A stretch of 15,007 nt of DNA. It comes from an uncultured Spirochaetaceae bacterium. Its GTDB lineage: Bacteria > Spirochaetota > Spirochaetia > Treponematales > Treponemataceae. Position numbers and translations under genes: made by a program. The DNA lies in NCBI GenBank assembly GCA_937875245.1, contig CALNCH010000190.1, forward strand, positions 1 through 15,007, given 5' to 3'. Shown here in pieces: positions 1 through 7,276 of the stretch (position 1 is the stretch's first letter; each line of letters begins with the position of its first letter). The notes below the pieces were generated by a model. That model was given only the letters and a program-made list of their open reading frames with translations. It was not told the DNA's origin and made no database searches.

Positions 1-929
1 ACTGATAAGAAAAACTTAAAAAGAGCATTTACGACTCCTCCTGTTTTTCTCATTGATCGCATTACACCTTCGTAGACTGCTTCAAATACCCGTGGAACAG
101 CTGGCATAAGCCTAGGATTTAGTTTCATAAAATCTGCCAGCATAATACTGCCTACAGGTTTAGAATAACAGATTGCGGAAGCTTGAACTAAAATCATATA
201 TTCACATAATCGTTGAAAGGCATGCCATACCGGTAAAACACATAAGGCCTTATCCCCTGGTTTTAAGTAAATACGTTTAGGTAAATCTTCTAGCTGAACA
301 ATAAAGTTACTATGCTGTAGCATTACACCTTTAGGTTCCCCAGTAGTTCCTGAAGTAAAAATAATACAAGCTAAGTCCTCTCTTTTTCCCTTTTCCAATT
401 CTTTTTCCACTACTAAAGGGTTTTCTTTTCTATAACTAATACCTCTTGAAAGAACTTCTTCATAACTGAGTAGTGTAATATTCACACTTTCACATAATTT
501 TTGATCTTCAGCTTTTAATGATTCGAAACAAATAAAATGAACTAAAGTAGGTATTGATTTTATAAGACCAACTATTTTTGTAATTTGAGCACTGTTTTCA
601 ACAATGACAGTTTTACATTCTGCAAAGGACAAAATATAGGCCAAATCCTTTTCAGAAGCATCACAACCACGTGGAACATCAATGGCACCAATTGCCATTA
701 TTCCCATATCGGATTGTTGCCATTCTTTTCGATTATCAGAGATTAAACCAATCTGTTCGCCTCTACTAACACCCAGTGAAAGTAGTCCGGCACCAAAATT
801 AAGGGCAATATCATACATTTCTGAAAAAGATATCGGCTGAAATTGGCCTTTAGTATCTTTAGAATATTGGGCTGCTATTTGAGGGTATTTTTCTACTACC
901 TCTTTCAGCATTTTTGGTAAAGTTTCCAC
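1..929 (-). CDS. Long-chain acyl-CoA synthetase (AMP-forming), 3' part beyond the window
   Basis: This is the N-terminal 309 residues of an ANL-superfamily AMP-forming ligase; the gene continues past the left edge. The family activates fatty acids with ATP to acyl-AMP and then acyl-CoA, usually at the inner face of the membrane. The clearest mark is the phosphate-binding P-loop at about residues 190-201 (IFTSGTTGEPKG). The following VLPVWHAFQR stretch (about 231-240) and NPRLMPAVPRVFEAVYEGV (about 271-289) are typical of long-chain ligases rather than acetyl-CoA synthetases. The adenylate-closing motifs lie outside the window, so catalytic competence cannot be judged. The start is a GTG at 927-929, preceded seven bases upstream by AGGGG; an in-frame stop lies 14 codons upstream and no ATG lies between. 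It follows pstA on the same strand, 131 bp away, with its own promoter and no clear terminator between them. Substrate chain length is unknown. Confidence 0.9.
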   Translation of the reverse strand, partial: METLPKMLKEVVEKYPQIAAQYSKDTKGQFQPISFSEMYDIALNFGAGLLSLGVSRGEQIGLISDNRKEWQQSDMGIMAIGAIDVPRGCDASEKDLAYILSFAECKTVIVENSAQITKIVGLIKSIPTLVHFICFESLKAEDQKLCESVNITLLSYEEVLSRGISYRKENPLVVEKELEKGKREDLACIIFTSGTTGEPKGVMLQHSNFIVQLEDLPKRIYLKPGDKALCVLPVWHAFQRLCEYMILVQASAICYSKPVGSIMLADFMKLNPRLMPAVPRVFEAVYEGVMRSMRKTGGVVNALFKFFLS

Positions 930-997
930 TGATAAACCCCTATATAAGCCTTTTATTTTGACACTATCTCAAACAATGTAAAAATGATGTTCTTTAT

Positions 998-1026
998 ATT
1001 ATATAGGGTTTTTCAGAAAATCACAA
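998..1026 (-). promoter_or_regulatory. Sigma-70-type promoter of the acyl-CoA synthetase gene
   Basis: On the minus strand a -35 of TTGTGA (1021-1026) is followed by a 17-bp spacer and a perfect -10 TATAAT (998-1003). The predicted transcript starts near 991, giving a leader of about 60 bases before the GTG start. No convincing terminator hairpin separates it from pstA, so read-through from the phosphate operon may add to expression. Confidence 0.65.
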
Positions 1027-1060
1027 GTGAAACACCATGTATCTCTTGCAATCTTCCTTT

Positions 1061-2587
1061 TTATTCGTGAACCGTCATCTTCTCCACCGACTTTCTTGAA
1101 AGATAATTAATTGCGAATATTACTATTACCAAAATGGTTCCAGAAGCAAAGGCTTTGTCCGTAGAAATGCCTTCTGCAATAAGCAAATATAAATGAACTG
1201 ATAGAGTTCTAGTAGAATCTGTTAATCCACTGGTAAGATTGTAGTTTGAACCCATAGTATAAATGAGAGCAGCAGTTTCGCCTAAAGCCCTACCTATTGC
1301 TAAAATAATACCTGAAATAATTGCAGGAAAGGCTGCAGGAAGTATAACCTTAAAAATAGTTTGGACTTTCGTAGCACCTAAAGCTAAACTACCTTCTTTT
1401 AATGCAGGTGAAACAGCTTTTAAGGCTTCTTCACTAGTGCGAACAATTGTAGGAAGAATCATTAATAATAAAGTAAAAGATCCGGATATAAGGCTTATTC
1501 CCCAACCAAAACCTTCTACGAAAACAAGCATACCAAATAACCCAAAAATTATTGAGGGTATTCCTGCTAGTGTTTCTGTTCCCAAACGGATAATCCGCAT
1601 TACTGGTCCATCTTTTGCATATTCTACCAGATAAATAGCTGCAAATAATCCTGGAGGAATTGTAAGAGCCATTGTAAGTATTATCATAATTATTGTATTC
1701 AAAATAATGGTAGAAATACCACCTGAACGTCCACCATCAATTGGTTTTGTAAACAAGAAGGAAGGTTTTAAGTTTATTCCTTTTTCTGTTCTTATAATTC
1801 CCAAACTTTCAATTTCTGAATTTGAATTGTTTGTAAGTAAATATGCTTCACCTAATGCAACGGCACCCGGTGTTTCCCTTATTATCTCTGAAAATTCTTC
1901 TAGATTACTAAACTCACTCTGATTAAAAACTACAATGGGTAAATCTGGGCCCCCCACCTCTTTCCAATTTGTATACTTTCCGTTCAAAATATTTTGGATT
2001 TCATTCTCGTTAATTGATTCTAATTTTAAATTTCCGTAGAGATTGGTTACTGATGTATTACATAACAAAGCTGTACTTCTTATACTAATTACTTTTAATT
2101 GTTTTTTTTCTGATGATGATATTTTCGCTATTGATTCCTCATAAGTATTTTTGTCTAAAATACCTATACCACCTTTATTACCTGCCGTAAAACGAAGAAC
2201 TTCTTCTGGGCGATTAATTTTTTCAACTAGTAATCCTACTTTCTCTTTAAACATTGATTCTAATTGTGGAACTATTTGAATAGAAGCATAAGGATATACA
2301 TCATTAGTACTGTCTGAAATCTTTTTCCAGTTCCCATAAGAATCCGTAAAAATTCCTCTAATTACATTGTATGGTAAATCTGAAACCTTTGTTCCTTTAT
2401 TTACTACTACAATTAAACCACTTATTTCTTTTTCTGACTTTGAAGTCACTTCATATTCTTTTTGATTATTGAAAAAAAGACCGTTCCATATGATATAGAA
2501 TAAGATTAAAAATAAAATACCTATTGTAAATCCTGCTGAAGCATATACAAAGCCTAAAGATAGATATTCGGATAAACGCCTTTTCAT
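1061..2587 (-). CDS. pstA: Phosphate ABC transporter permease PstA with inserted PstS-like segments
   Basis: The C-terminal half (about 287-508) is an ordinary PstA permease: several hydrophobic helices and the ATPase-contact EAA loop at about 384-417 (EALKAVSPALKEGSLALGA), followed by GRALGETAALIYT. PstA pairs with PstC to form the inner-membrane channel for phosphate. The protein is 508 residues, where PstA is usually about 280-300. The extra length lies between the first helix (about 15-37) and the second (about 290-320), so it should be outside the cytoplasm. It holds two segments resembling the second lobe of PstS: residues 57-145 (VVVNK, then NWKKI) and 170-250 (NGKYTNWKEVGGPDL, then TPGAVALG). 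The SSGT phosphate contact of PstS is not kept. The ATG overlaps the pstC stop by one base (TAATG), with AGGGG eight bases upstream, indicating translational coupling. No pstB follows. The permease call is firm; the role of the insert is unknown. Confidence 0.93.
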   Translation of the reverse strand: MKRRLSEYLSLGFVYASAGFTIGILFLILFYIIWNGLFFNNQKEYEVTSKSEKEISGLIVVVNKGTKVSDLPYNVIRGIFTDSYGNWKKISDSTNDVYPYASIQIVPQLESMFKEKVGLLVEKINRPEEVLRFTAGNKGGIGILDKNTYEESIAKISSSEKKQLKVISIRSTALLCNTSVTNLYGNLKLESINENEIQNILNGKYTNWKEVGGPDLPIVVFNQSEFSNLEEFSEIIRETPGAVALGEAYLLTNNSNSEIESLGIIRTEKGINLKPSFLFTKPIDGGRSGGISTIILNTIIMIILTMALTIPPGLFAAIYLVEYAKDGPVMRIIRLGTETLAGIPSIIFGLFGMLVFVEGFGWGISLISGSFTLLLMILPTIVRTSEEALKAVSPALKEGSLALGATKVQTIFKVILPAAFPAIISGIILAIGRALGETAALIYTMGSNYNLTSGLTDSTRTLSVHLYLLIAEGISTDKAFASGTILVIVIFAINYLSRKSVEKMTVHE

Positions 2588-3462
2588 TATACTCGCCCCT
2601 TTTGTTCTTTGAACGAAGCTTTAATTACCAATTGAATACCAATGTTTAAACAAAGAATAAAGATAAATAACACCATCGCAGTTGTAAAAAGAGAAGTCAG
2701 GTGATCTCCCTCTGCATAAGACATATCGGTAATAATATTCATTGTTAAGGTTCGCACCATTGACGTTGGCAAATCTGGCATAATGGGTGCATTTCCACCA
2801 ACTAAGAGGACTGCCATTGTTTCACCCATTGCACGTCCCATACCCAAAACTACACCGGTTATTATCCCACTACGTGCGGCCGGAAACAAAACCCCTACTA
2901 TGGTTTGCCATTTTGTGGCACCTAATGCCCATGAGCCTTCTCTCAGTTCTTTTGGTACATTTCGTAGTGATACTTCTGTCATATTTACAATTGTTGGTAA
3001 TGTCATAATACTTAGAATTAATGCTGCAGATAAAACACTGTATCCATTCCCACCAAAAAGATTTCTTATCATGGGTACAATAAAGGCAATTCCAAATAAT
3101 CCATATATAACGGAAGGAATACCTGCCAGCAGTTCTACAGCACTGCGTAAGAATTTACTCATTTTTTGATTAGCTAATTCAGATAAAAATATTCCAGCGG
3201 ATAATCCTACTGGAACAGAAATTAATAAAGCTAACCCAGTTACATACAAAGAACCTACTATAAAAGATAGTATTCCATAACTGGGATTGTTTTCATCTGT
3301 AGGGCTCCAGTTTGATGAAAAGAGGAACTCCCACAAAGAAGTCACCCTGAAAAGAGGAAGCCCCCTTAAAAATATGAATACGGTCATTAGTATAACACTG
3401 GCTATAGAAAGCATGGCGCAACATAAAAATATTCTTTCTAAGGTTCTATTTTCTCTTTTCAA
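2587..3462 (-). CDS. pstC: Phosphate ABC transporter permease PstC
   Basis: PstC is the second membrane subunit of the high-affinity phosphate importer and forms a heterodimer with PstA. The 291-residue length is normal. The first helix is at about 11-33, and further helices follow from about 63 onward. The EAA loop that docks on the PstB ATPase is at about 163-194 (TEVSLRNVPKELREGSWALG), followed by GMGRAMGETMAVLLVGG at 207-223, the PstC/PstA family signature. The start codon reads TTG (3460-3462), with AGGAG eight bases upstream. It lies 30 bp after pstS and overlaps pstA by one base, so the three genes form one transcription unit. Nothing is missing from the protein. Confidence in the family is very high; the PstC rather than PstA assignment rests on gene order and N-terminal shape. 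Confidence 0.93.
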   Translation of the reverse strand: MKRENRTLERIFLCCAMLSIASVILMTVFIFLRGLPLFRVTSLWEFLFSSNWSPTDENNPSYGILSFIVGSLYVTGLALLISVPVGLSAGIFLSELANQKMSKFLRSAVELLAGIPSVIYGLFGIAFIVPMIRNLFGGNGYSVLSAALILSIMTLPTIVNMTEVSLRNVPKELREGSWALGATKWQTIVGVLFPAARSGIITGVVLGMGRAMGETMAVLLVGGNAPIMPDLPTSMVRTLTMNIITDMSYAEGDHLTSLFTTAMVLFIFILCLNIGIQLVIKASFKEQKGRV

Positions 3463-3492
3463 GGTCGTATCTCCTAACTATATAAATCTACT

Positions 3493-4350
3493 TTATTGTA
3501 CAGGTACAAAACCTGCGTCTTTAACGATAACAGTACCTCTTGGAGATAGTGCATAGCTTACAAAAGCTGCTTCTATTGAACCTTCTACCATTGCTCCCTT
3601 ACTTGCAACATAAAGAGAACGTGAAACTGGATATGTGCCGTCTAAAACTGTTTCAGTTGATGCTTTGATACCATCAACGGAGAGAGCTTTACCACCTGCT
3701 TGTGTTACTTCTCCAACAAATCCTAATCCTACATAACCTATTGCACCTGGTGTTGCAGCTACTTTTGCAGCTACTTCCCCATTTTCTTTTGCAACAATTG
3801 CATTTTTTGTATAAGCCTTACTAACTGGATCTAAAACAATTTCTTTGAAAGAACCATAAGTTCCAGAGGACTCATCTCTGTTTATAACGTTGATTCCTAA
3901 ATCATTTCCACCTATTTCTTTCCAGTTTGTAATTTCACCTGCATATATTGCTGCCAATTGTTCTTTTGACAAGTTAGCAATATTTACACTTTTATTTACT
4001 ACAACTGCAATTCCATCTTTCGCAATTACTACTGGAACTAGATTCTGTTCTAATTCTGAAGATTTAAGATCTCGTGATGAACCTGCTAAAGAAATAGTTC
4101 CTGATGCCAGTTGTTTTAATCCTGTACTTGAACCTAATCCTTCGTATGAAATCTTAAGTTCTGGATTAGCGGCCATTAATGCTTCAATTATACCGTTTGC
4201 AATAGGTTGAACAGTTGTTGAACCACCAAAAGTATAAGAACCCTTTAATGTGCTTTCTGCAGTAGCTTTGTCTTTTCCACCTGCTGCAAAAACTAGACCC
4301 ATTGATCCTAAAGCAACTAATGTAATAAGCATTTTTTTCATTTCTTTCAT
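3493..4350 (-). CDS. pstS: Phosphate-binding periplasmic protein PstS
   Basis: PstS is the extracytoplasmic receptor that captures phosphate and hands it to PstC/PstA. The 285-residue precursor has a signal peptide at 1-22 (charged MKEMKK, hydrophobic core, VFA-A cleavage site). There is no lipobox cysteine, so it appears to be secreted or held by its signal rather than lipid-anchored. Phosphate-contact signatures are present: GGSTTVQP at 42-49, SSTGLKQLASG at 74-84, and RDESSGTYGSF at 158-168. The hinge/lobe-2 block AVVVNK to TNWKEIGG spans 115-148, and TPGAIGYVG is at 200-208. The start ATG has GGAGG (4358-4362) seven bases upstream; an in-frame ATG three codons later is less well placed. 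It is first in the pstSCA unit and divergent from the response regulator gene, the usual layout for a phosphate-starvation operon. Confidence 0.94.
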   Translation of the reverse strand: MKEMKKMLITLVALGSMGLVFAAGGKDKATAESTLKGSYTFGGSTTVQPIANGIIEALMAANPELKISYEGLGSSTGLKQLASGTISLAGSSRDLKSSELEQNLVPVVIAKDGIAVVVNKSVNIANLSKEQLAAIYAGEITNWKEIGGNDLGINVINRDESSGTYGSFKEIVLDPVSKAYTKNAIVAKENGEVAAKVAATPGAIGYVGLGFVGEVTQAGGKALSVDGIKASTETVLDGTYPVSRSLYVASKGAMVEGSIEAAFVSYALSPRGTVIVKDAGFVPVQ

Positions 4351-4374
4351 ACTAAATCCTCCAAAGATTTATTC

Positions 4375-4388
4375 TGTCATAATTGACA
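4375..4388. repeat. Short inverted repeat TGTCA-TAAT-TGACA upstream of pstS
   Basis: Perfect 5-bp arms (4375-4379 and 4384-4388) flank a 4-bp centre. The TGTCA core is the same as in the Pho-like repeats 40 bp away. It lies between the putative pstS -10 and ribosome site, in the expected 5' leader, so it could be an operator. Function is inferred only from sequence and place. Confidence 0.4.
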
Positions 4389-4395
4389 AGTTAAA

Positions 4396-4425
4396 CATAT
4401 ATTTCAGATATGAGGATTTTGTCAG
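4396..4425 (-). promoter_or_regulatory. Candidate pstS promoter
   Basis: On the minus strand CTGACA (4420-4425) is followed by an 18-bp spacer and TATATG (4396-4401). The -10 is a weak match, as expected for an activator-dependent promoter. The -35 coincides with the first 7-bp Pho-like repeat read on the other strand, so one bound regulator dimer could influence both directions. The predicted leader is about 40 bases, ending in the pstS GGAGG ribosome site. Confidence 0.35.
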
Positions 4426-4447
4426 AGAATTGTTAGATTTCTGTTAA
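4419..4447 (+). promoter_or_regulatory. Pho box-like array of three 7-bp direct repeats at 11-bp period
   Basis: Three heptamers, TTGTCAG (4419-4425), TTGTTAG (4430-4436) and CTGTTAA (4441-4447), are each separated by four A/T-rich bases. The classical PhoB box is two CTGTCAT-like heptamers separated by four A/T-rich bases, so spacing and core agree. It sits in the gap between pstS and a PhoB-type regulator gene, where such a site is expected. Confidence 0.6.
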
Positions 4448-4458
4448 TTTCATATATT
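4430..4458 (+). promoter_or_regulatory. Candidate promoter of the response regulator-queH-argA run
   Basis: TTGTTA (4430-4435) as -35, a 17-bp spacer and TATATT (4453-4458) as -10. The -35 is the second Pho-like repeat and the third repeat lies in the spacer, which suggests autoregulation. The predicted leader is about 43 bases, with no obvious Shine-Dalgarno before the ATG at 4508. Confidence 0.5.
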
Positions 4459-4507
4459 CTTTCAGCTAATAATTGCACAATCTATTCATCTGATTTATTC
4501 TAGAACC

Positions 4508-5206
4508 ATGAAAAGTAACTTACAAACCATTTTAATCGTAGATGATGAACAGCCTATCAGAGAGTTAATTTCTTACAATTTAGAAAAAGAATCTTTTCAG
4601 TGCCTATCTGCGGAAAACGGAACGTCTGCCTTGTTATTAGCCCGGTCTGAAAAGCCTAATCTCATAATATTAGATTTGATGTTGCCTGATATGTCTGGCT
4701 TGGATATTTGTCGCATTCTAAAAAACGATAAAGAAACAATGAATATTCCTATTATAATGGCTACGGCGAAAACAGAGGATACTGATATTATTAAAGGGTT
4801 AGAATTAGGAGCCGATGATTATGTTACTAAACCTTTTTCTCCTAAAGTATTAATTGCCCGAGTAAAATCTGTTTTAAGACGAACTACTACAGAAAATGTG
4901 ATAGAATCTACTTCTATTGTAAGATTACATAATTTATCAATAAATCCAGAAAAATTTGAAGTAATAGTAGATGGTCAGCAAATGTCTTTTTCCGCCACGG
5001 AATTTTCTTTACTACTCTTTTTAGTGCAAAATCCTGGCCGAGTTTTTACTCGACAAAATATAATAAATGCTATAAAAGGAAGTTCATATCCAGTTACAGA
5101 ACGTTCTATTGATGTGCAGATTTTAAGTATACGAAAAAAACTTGGGGCGGAATGTGATATTATTGAAACTGTTCGAGGAGTTGGTTACCGTGTTATCGAA
5201 GAATAA
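4508..5206 (+). CDS. phoB: PhoB/PhoP-type response regulator (OmpR family)
   Basis: A two-domain DNA-binding response regulator of 232 residues, normal for the family. The receiver domain (about 7-123) has the acidic pair D12-D13, phospho-acceptor D56 (LIILDLMLPD), switch threonine T86 (IIMATAK) and lysine K108 (DDYVTKPF). The winged-helix effector domain (about 135-231) has the TEFSLLLFLVQNPGRVFTR block and the recognition/wing end SIDVQILSIRKKL to RGVGYRV. The symbol is given because the gene is divergent from pstSCA and faces a Pho box-like array; sequence alone supports only the OmpR/PhoB subfamily. No histidine kinase gene follows, unlike the common phoB-phoR pair. The next gene starts inside its last codons. 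The ATG at 4508 lacks a clear Shine-Dalgarno. Confidence 0.88.
   Translation: MKSNLQTILIVDDEQPIRELISYNLEKESFQCLSAENGTSALLLARSEKPNLIILDLMLPDMSGLDICRILKNDKETMNIPIIMATAKTEDTDIIKGLELGADDYVTKPFSPKVLIARVKSVLRRTTTENVIESTSIVRLHNLSINPEKFEVIVDGQQMSFSATEFSLLLFLVQNPGRVFTRQNIINAIKGSSYPVTERSIDVQILSIRKKLGAECDIIETVRGVGYRVIEE
5175..5180 (+). promoter_or_regulatory. Ribosome binding site GAGGAG that sets the queH start
   Basis: GAGGAG lies inside the end of the response regulator gene, nine bases before the GTG at 5190 in the queH frame. An ATG in the same frame at 5142 has no such site and would add 16 residues of poor character, so the GTG is preferred. Confidence 0.6.
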
Positions 5207-5846
5207 AGAAAACTATTTCAAATTATTTGAAAAACAAATTTTCTCTTTAGCTGTTTCTGATAATAAACCCTCTTTACTCCTTCATGCATGCTGTGGCCCC
5301 TGTAGTACCCACGTTTTAGAATTACTTGGAGAACATTTTAACCTCAGTATTTTTTATTACAATCCAAATATTTATCCTGAAACAGAATATAATAGAAGAT
5401 TAGATGAACTCTTAACTTTTTTGAAAAATACTACTCAAAATATTTCTGTTATTACTCCCCCATTTGATGAAACCGAGTTTTATGAAGGTATAGAAATTAA
5501 AAAGCATCCTGAATTCCAAAACGAAAAAGAGATGGGAGAACGATGTGGAAAATGCTATCACTTCCGTTTAGAAAAAACAGCATTAAAAGCTAAAGAACTG
5601 CAATATGATTATTTTACTACCACATTGTCCATAAGCCCTTTCAAAGATGCACAAAAAATTAATAGTGAAGGTAAATTAATAGAAGCAAAAATAGAGGAAT
5701 TATATCCCAAAGAAAAAAATCCACTTTTTTTATATGGTGATTTTAAGAAGAAAGGTGGGTTTCAACGTTCCTTAGAAATTTCAAAAGATTATGGATTATA
5801 TAGACAAGAATATTGTGGTTGTGTTTTTTCTATGAAAAACCGATAA
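5190..5846 (+). CDS. queH: Epoxyqueuosine reductase QueH
   Basis: QueH reduces epoxyqueuosine to queuosine, the last step of the queuosine modification at the tRNA wobble base; it replaces the unrelated QueG. Cysteine sets expected of this metal-binding family (formerly DUF208) are present, numbering from the GTG: LHACCGPC (C34, C35, C38), ERCGKC (C119, C122) and EYCGC (C209, C211). The family blocks YNPNIYPETEYNRR (57-70) and TTTLSISPFKD (143-153) are also present. The 218-residue length is normal. The start is a GTG with GAGGAG nine bases upstream, overlapping the regulator gene by 17 bp; a longer ATG start at 5142 is less likely. Seven bases separate it from argA. Grouping with a phosphate regulator has no obvious functional reason and may be only transcriptional convenience. 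No other queuosine gene is in the window. Confidence 0.9.
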   Translation: MLSKNKENYFKLFEKQIFSLAVSDNKPSLLLHACCGPCSTHVLELLGEHFNLSIFYYNPNIYPETEYNRRLDELLTFLKNTTQNISVITPPFDETEFYEGIEIKKHPEFQNEKEMGERCGKCYHFRLEKTALKAKELQYDYFTTTLSISPFKDAQKINSEGKLIEAKIEELYPKEKNPLFLYGDFKKKGGFQRSLEISKDYGLYRQEYCGCVFSMKNR

Positions 5847-5853
5847 TATATTC

Positions 5854-7194
5854 ATGTACGACAAAACTTATGACAAAGCAGAACGCATTCGTGATGTTCT
5901 CAGATATATTAAAAAGTTTAAAAACAGTGTTATTGTTATTCATTTAGACGATTCAGTTATTGATTCTCCTTCTTTTTCTAGTCATATAAAGGACATTTGT
6001 TATATTCATGATAGCGGACTTAACATTGCCATTGTTCCTGGAGCAAAAAAAAGAATAGATGATATTTTGTCCAATAGTGATCTTACATGGCAAACAGAAA
6101 ATGGTATTCGTATAACAACAGAAACTGCCATTCCATTAGTTAAAATGGCAGCCTTTGATGTAGCTAACAGAATAATGACAAGCCTTGCTGGTCAAGGAAA
6201 AACTGCGGTTATTGGAAATTGGGTACGAGCCAGAGGTAAGGGAATTTTAAATGGAATTGATTATCAATTTACTGGTGAAATTGATAAACTACAAACTGAA
6301 TCAATTTCAGCTATTTTAGAAAAAGGTTTTATTCCTATTTTCCCTTGTATTGGATGGAATACGCTTGGAAAACCTTATAATATTTCTTCAATAACATTAG
6401 CATCAGAAATTGCTATTCTTTTACGAGCTGAAAAGCTATTTTACTTAACGAATGAAGGCACAATTACTAATACATCCTTTAATATCCCAGATACTATTTC
6501 TTTATCAGAAGAAAATACTATTCCCGCATTAAATTTAGAAGAAACACAAGAATTAATTGATAATAACACAAGTGAGATAACAAGCATCCCTAATAAAGAG
6601 CAAATACTTTCTTTATTAAAACTCGGAAAGCACTCTTGTGAATCTGGTGTTTCTCGTGTCCACATTCTTGATGGAACATTAGATGGTACACTCCCCTGTG
6701 AAATCTTTTCTGATATTGGTTCTGGTACCATGATATATAAAAATAACTATGGCAGTATTAGATCAATGAATAGAGACGATGTGCCCTTGGTTTTAAATTT
6801 AATGCGCCCTTTTATTGAAAAAGAAATTCTTTTACCAAGAAGTGAAGAAATGCTCATTGCCCAAGTAAATGATTATATCGTTTATGAAATGGACGGTGGT
6901 ATTAAAGCTTGTGCATCTTTACACCTGTACGAAAGTAAACAAGGGGAAATTGCGGCTGTTGCCGTGGATCAATCATGTGCTCATATGGGTATTGGTCCTA
7001 AGATGATTACCTATCTTATAAACAAAGCTACAAAAGAAAACCAAGATAGCGTTTTTGTATTAACAACACAAACAGCAGATTGGTTTGAACAACAAGGTTT
7101 TAAACAAGATACTGTTGATTCCCTCCCAAATGAAAGAAAACAATATTGGTCTAAAAAAAGAGGTTCAGCTGTCCTTCGTCTGCAGTTACAATAA
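5854..7194 (+). CDS. argA: N-acetylglutamate synthase ArgA (amino-acid kinase fold plus GNAT domain)
   Basis: This enzyme transfers acetyl from acetyl-CoA to glutamate, the first step of arginine synthesis, in the cytoplasm. The N-terminal amino-acid-kinase-like domain (about 20-295) includes IAIVPGAKKRIDDIL (58-72) and the ArgA/ArgB-type GVSRVHILDGTLDGTLPCEIF (265-285) ending in GSGTMI. The C-terminal GNAT acetyltransferase domain (about 300-446) has the acetyl-CoA loop at CAHMGIGPKM (375-384). It ends in the ArgA-specific VLTTQTADWFEQQGF (402-416) and VDSLPNERKQYW (421-432). The 446-residue length matches the classical bifunctional-looking ArgA, in which the kinase-like domain usually binds arginine as feedback inhibitor. 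No clear Shine-Dalgarno precedes the ATG, only a 7-bp gap after queH, so re-initiation is likely. It ends facing gyrA. No other arginine gene is here. Confidence 0.9.
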   Translation: MYDKTYDKAERIRDVLRYIKKFKNSVIVIHLDDSVIDSPSFSSHIKDICYIHDSGLNIAIVPGAKKRIDDILSNSDLTWQTENGIRITTETAIPLVKMAAFDVANRIMTSLAGQGKTAVIGNWVRARGKGILNGIDYQFTGEIDKLQTESISAILEKGFIPIFPCIGWNTLGKPYNISSITLASEIAILLRAEKLFYLTNEGTITNTSFNIPDTISLSEENTIPALNLEETQELIDNNTSEITSIPNKEQILSLLKLGKHSCESGVSRVHILDGTLDGTLPCEIFSDIGSGTMIYKNNYGSIRSMNRDDVPLVLNLMRPFIEKEILLPRSEEMLIAQVNDYIVYEMDGGIKACASLHLYESKQGEIAAVAVDQSCAHMGIGPKMITYLINKATKENQDSVFVLTTQTADWFEQQGFKQDTVDSLPNERKQYWSKKRGSAVLRLQLQ

Positions 7195-7260
7195 TTTATC
7201 TATTTATTAATCCCTCTTTTTATTTTTACATGTAAGTTTTTGTCTATTTCCTGTATAAAA

Positions 7261-7276
7261 TGTTTCACGTGAAACA
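7261..7276. promoter_or_regulatory. parS: parS centromere site for ParB (Spo0J)
   Basis: The sequence TGTTTCACGTGAAACA is a perfect 16-bp palindrome and matches the parS consensus known from Bacillus subtilis and many other bacteria. It lies about 6 kb from the putative oriC, in the non-coding gap between the convergent argA and gyrA ends, where parS sites are normally clustered. ParB bound here would spread and load SMC to segregate origins. No parA or parB is in the window. Confidence 0.9.

Noticed and set aside
1027..1034. GTGAAACA, a parS half-site overlapping the acyl-CoA synthetase promoter region
   Set aside because: Only one 8-bp arm matches; the other arm reads TTGTGATT and does not complete the palindrome, so it is a chance half-site.
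1263..3169. Plus-strand open frames opposite pstA and pstC
   Set aside because: They are antisense shadows of conserved transporter genes, with no ribosome sites and no recognisable protein features.
5142..5189. Longer queH start at the ATG at 5142
   Set aside because: It would lie 65 bases inside the regulator gene without a ribosome site, while the GTG at 5190 has GAGGAG nine bases upstream and gives normal family length.
7228..7241. TTACATGTAA palindrome followed by T residues as an argA terminator
   Set aside because: The palindrome has no loop and is almost all A/T, so a stable terminator stem is unlikely.
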